The notes beneath the pieces are model-generated. The model did no database searches and was not told where the DNA came from. It saw only the letters and a list, made by a program, of their open reading frames with translations. The position numbers and the translations under genes were made by a program. A stretch of 16,907 nucleotides of DNA from NCBI GenBank assembly GCA_938004375.1, contig CALKWH010000345.1, positions 1 through 16,907 of the forward strand. The letters are read 5' to 3'. Numbering within the stretch: position 1 is the first letter of the stretch; each line of letters starts with the position of its first letter. Shown here piece by piece: positions 15,631-16,907 of the stretch. Source of the DNA: an uncultured Pseudomonadota bacterium. Lineage in GTDB: Bacteria > Myxococcota_A > Polyangia > HGW-17.

Positions 15631-15648
15631 GGGACCTGGACCAGGACC
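15631..15648. repeat. Short hexanucleotide repeat (GGACCW, three units)
   Basis: Three head-to-tail units GGACCT, GGACCA, GGACCA follow the CGATTT array almost directly. Two different hexamer repeats side by side suggest a local slippage hotspot. Confidence 0.7.
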
Positions 15649-15655
15649 ACCGCTG

Positions 15656-16486
15656 TCAATCCAATAGATCCATCTCCGCCGCGAGCCAGCCGTCTCGGAT
15701 GGTGTGTCCGGACACCCGAGTCGCCGCCTCGCGCACGGCCGGCAGCGCGTCCTTTGGGGCCGCCGAGAGGCCGGCGGTGCGCAGCATGGGGATGTCGGTG
15801 ATCCAGTCGCCGAAGGCGGCCGTCCGCTCCCGGGGGAAGCCGGCGGTCTCCATCATGGCCAAAAGGGCGGTGCCCTTGTCGCAGCCGGCCGGGCGGATCG
15901 AGAAGCCCACGTGGCGGTGGGTGAATTCCTGGTTGTCGAAGACCTCGCGATCGACCCCGGGGACGTCCGAGAACGCGGCGATCAGGCGCACGGCGTCGTC
16001 CCGCTCGCGGATGAAGCGAAGGCCGACGAGGGGCTCGGCCCCCAGGACCCCCGGGAGTCCGCTCCAGTCCGGGAGGCGGACGACCTCGGGGGCCGTGATG
16101 GAGGCCAGCCGCTCGGAGATCTTGTCGGTCTCGCCCACGGCCACGACGCGGGTGGGCGTGAGCGCCAGGCCGGGCTGGTCGGTGGCGACCAGGCGGGGAT
16201 GGAGCGTCCCCACGTCCAGCGTGCGCGTCCACTCCCAGACCAGGCCTCCGTCGTCCGCGAGCCTGGCCAGCACGGCGCCGTCGCCCCCGCCGATGAGCGT
16301 GCCCGCCGGCAGCCGCAACAACCGCGCCGGATCCAGCATGCCGTGGGGCAGTCGCCCGGAGAGCAGGGCGACGGTGCCCCCGCGCGCCCGGTAGGCCTGA
16401 ACGCGCTCCACCACGTCCGGGTGGTAGGTGTCGAAGCCGTGGGTCAGGGTTCCATCAATATCGAGCACGCAGAAGGGAAAACGCAT
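15656..16486 (-). CDS. HAD-superfamily phosphatase (Cof-like, type IIB)
   Basis: A 276-residue cytoplasmic phosphatase of the haloacid dehalogenase superfamily, which hydrolyses phosphate esters through an aspartyl-phosphate. The motifs are present: motif I VLDIDGTL (nucleophile D9, acid D11), motif II LLSGR (S43), motif III GCDKG (K204) and motif IV GDWITD (D227 and D231). The stretch between motifs II and III (about 60-200) is the right size for a C2B cap, typical of Cof-type sugar-phosphate or nucleotide phosphatases. The substrate cannot be read from sequence. I chose the start at 16486 because GGAGGA (complement of 16492-16497) precedes it. A longer frame upstream lacks a ribosome site and runs through the promoter. 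It has its own promoter and a 12-bp palindrome over the likely transcription start, so it may be repressed by a dimeric regulator. Confidence 0.9.
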   Translation of the reverse strand: MRFPFCVLDIDGTLTHGFDTYHPDVVERVQAYRARGGTVALLSGRLPHGMLDPARLLRLPAGTLIGGGDGAVLARLADDGGLVWEWTRTLDVGTLHPRLVATDQPGLALTPTRVVAVGETDKISERLASITAPEVVRLPDWSGLPGVLGAEPLVGLRFIRERDDAVRLIAAFSDVPGVDREVFDNQEFTHRHVGFSIRPAGCDKGTALLAMMETAGFPRERTAAFGDWITDIPMLRTAGLSAAPKDALPAVREAATRVSGHTIRDGWLAAEMDLLD

Positions 16487-16521
16487 GGGAGTCCTCCGGG
16501 ACCGTCCCGGGCGGTGGATCG

Positions 16522-16533
16522 CCGGTCGACCGG
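16522..16533. promoter_or_regulatory. 12-bp palindrome at the phosphatase transcription start (possible operator)
   Basis: CCGGTCGACCGG is a perfect palindrome lying just downstream of the -10 box and covering the predicted transcription start of the phosphatase gene (near 16531). This is a classic repressor position, but the repressor is unknown. Confidence 0.35.
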
Positions 16534-16537
16534 GGTT

Positions 16538-16567
16538 CTCATAGCAGACCCTTCCGGGAGTTGTCAA
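16538..16567 (-). promoter_or_regulatory. Sigma-70-type promoter of the HAD phosphatase
   Basis: On the minus strand, TTGACA (complement of 16562-16567), 18-nt spacer, TATGAG (complement of 16538-16543). The leader is about 45 nt to the ATG at 16486. Confidence 0.5.
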
Positions 16568-16847
16568 CGTTCTCCGGTGGATAAATTAGTACAATAGTGA
16601 TACATAAAGGGCGTTATATAGTACAAAAATGAGTAAATATGTGGGCGACAAGGGTGATTTTAGTTAAATATGCAACAAAAATGTATAATTTAAGAGAAAA
16701 ATTGAAAATTTTGTCTGTTGCGGGACGCGAAAAGCAGGGATTTCCGGATTAAAAAATACAAGTCATCGACGGATGTACAAATAAATCAAGAGCGAATAAT
16801 TCAGGTACCACGGGAAGATTTTTTTTTCTGACCCGAAAGTCATAGGT
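16568..16847. other. AT-rich intergenic region
   Basis: No gene seen. The stretch is far more AT-rich than the coding parts. It holds two TAGTACAA direct repeats 32 bp apart (16587-16594 and 16619-16626), a third GTACAA (16775-16780) and an isolated TATAAT (16684-16689) without a clear -35 box. It also holds AATCAA (16784-16789), which could be half of an IHF site. It is suitably placed to act as the upstream activator region for the sigma-54 promoter. Confidence 0.45.
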
Positions 16848-16863
16848 TGGCATGCAATTCGCA
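16848..16863 (+). promoter_or_regulatory. Sigma-54 promoter (-24/-12)
   Basis: TGGCATG (16848-16854), four bases, TCGCA (16859-16863). Compared with the consensus TGGCAYR-N4-TTGCW there is one mismatch, and the GG and GC are exactly ten bases apart. Transcription would start near 16874, just ahead of a ribosome site and start codon. Confidence 0.6.
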
Positions 16864-16894
16864 AAAAGAGCGCCGACCCGGCTGGAGGTGACCC

Positions 16895-16907
16895 GTGATC
16901 GCCCTGC
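16895..16907 (+). CDS. Start of an unidentified gene leaving the window (GTG start)
   Basis: GGAGGTG (16884-16890) is a near-perfect ribosome site, four bases before GTG at 16895, followed by codons for Ile-Ala-Leu. Only four codons are visible, so nothing can be said about the product. The sigma-54 promoter just upstream suggests it is activator-dependent. Confidence 0.4.

Larger units (their letters stand above)
15549..15655. other. Short convergent spacer with hexanucleotide repeats
   Basis: Space between two convergent genes. No clear terminator was seen. It contains the CGATTT and GGACCW tandem repeats annotated separately. Confidence 0.5.

Noticed and set aside
16486..16567. Longer phosphatase start upstream
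   Set aside because: The extra residues are not part of the HAD fold, the region contains the promoter and palindrome, and the ribosome site sits before 16486.
16629..16667. 12-codon frame starting ATGAGTAAATATG in the AT-rich region
   Set aside because: No ribosome site and too short to support by sequence alone.
16815..16832. T-run (nine T) as a terminator
   Set aside because: No GC-rich stem precedes it on the plus strand, so it is only AT-rich spacer.
1..16907. tRNA, rRNA, CRISPR array or insertion sequence
   Set aside because: I looked for tRNA T-loop signatures, spaced direct repeats and transposase motifs and saw none convincing.

Overview
The window looks like one end of a draft contig from a GC-rich Gram-negative bacterium. 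Coding stretches are mostly about 65-75% G+C by eye. There are many lipobox-type signal peptides and Cys-rich secreted proteins with CUB and P domains. argS is followed by a small single-pass membrane protein, as in deltaproteobacteria. A myxobacterial or other deltaproteobacterial (Myxococcota-like) origin is my best guess; no rRNA or taxonomic marker is present to prove it.

Bases 1-52 are not genomic. They match the Illumina P7/TruSeq adapter with an 8-base index, so the true sequence starts near base 53, inside a truncated minus-strand gene for a signal-anchored protein (53-264). Next come argS (415-2148), its membrane-protein partner (2151-2756), a two-CUB plus P-domain lipoprotein (2923-4806), a hairpin-dense intergenic stretch (4807-5257), a small two-helix lipoprotein (5258-5710) and about 620 nt without a convincing gene. 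A Bor-like lipoprotein (6329-6622) follows. After it lies a subtilisin-family protease interrupted by an in-frame TAA (6796-8814), then a small Cys-rich anchored protein (8831-9250). Everything from 415 to 9250 is on the plus strand, and from 2151 on it is all predicted envelope or surface proteins.

The right half begins with a 1,556-codon minus-strand gene (9260-13930, TTG start). It appears to join an unrecognised N-terminal part, a beta-strand-rich middle, a helical region and a C-terminal alpha/beta-hydrolase with a GYSQG elbow. Divergent from it is a secreted protein with a propeller-like C-terminal half (14034-15548). A convergent HAD-superfamily phosphatase follows (15656-16486, minus). 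Between these two lies a pair of hexanucleotide tandem repeats. The last 340 nt is AT-rich and ends in a near-consensus sigma-54 promoter, a strong ribosome binding site and the first codons of a gene that leaves the window.

The items most worth following up are the split subtilase with a sharp base-composition break at its stop codon, the giant hydrolase fusion, the hairpin ladder at 4807-5210, the SPOR-less argS partner, the sigma-54 promoter at the right edge, and the adapter at the left edge, which shows the contig end is artefactual. No complete multi-gene system could be recognised with confidence.
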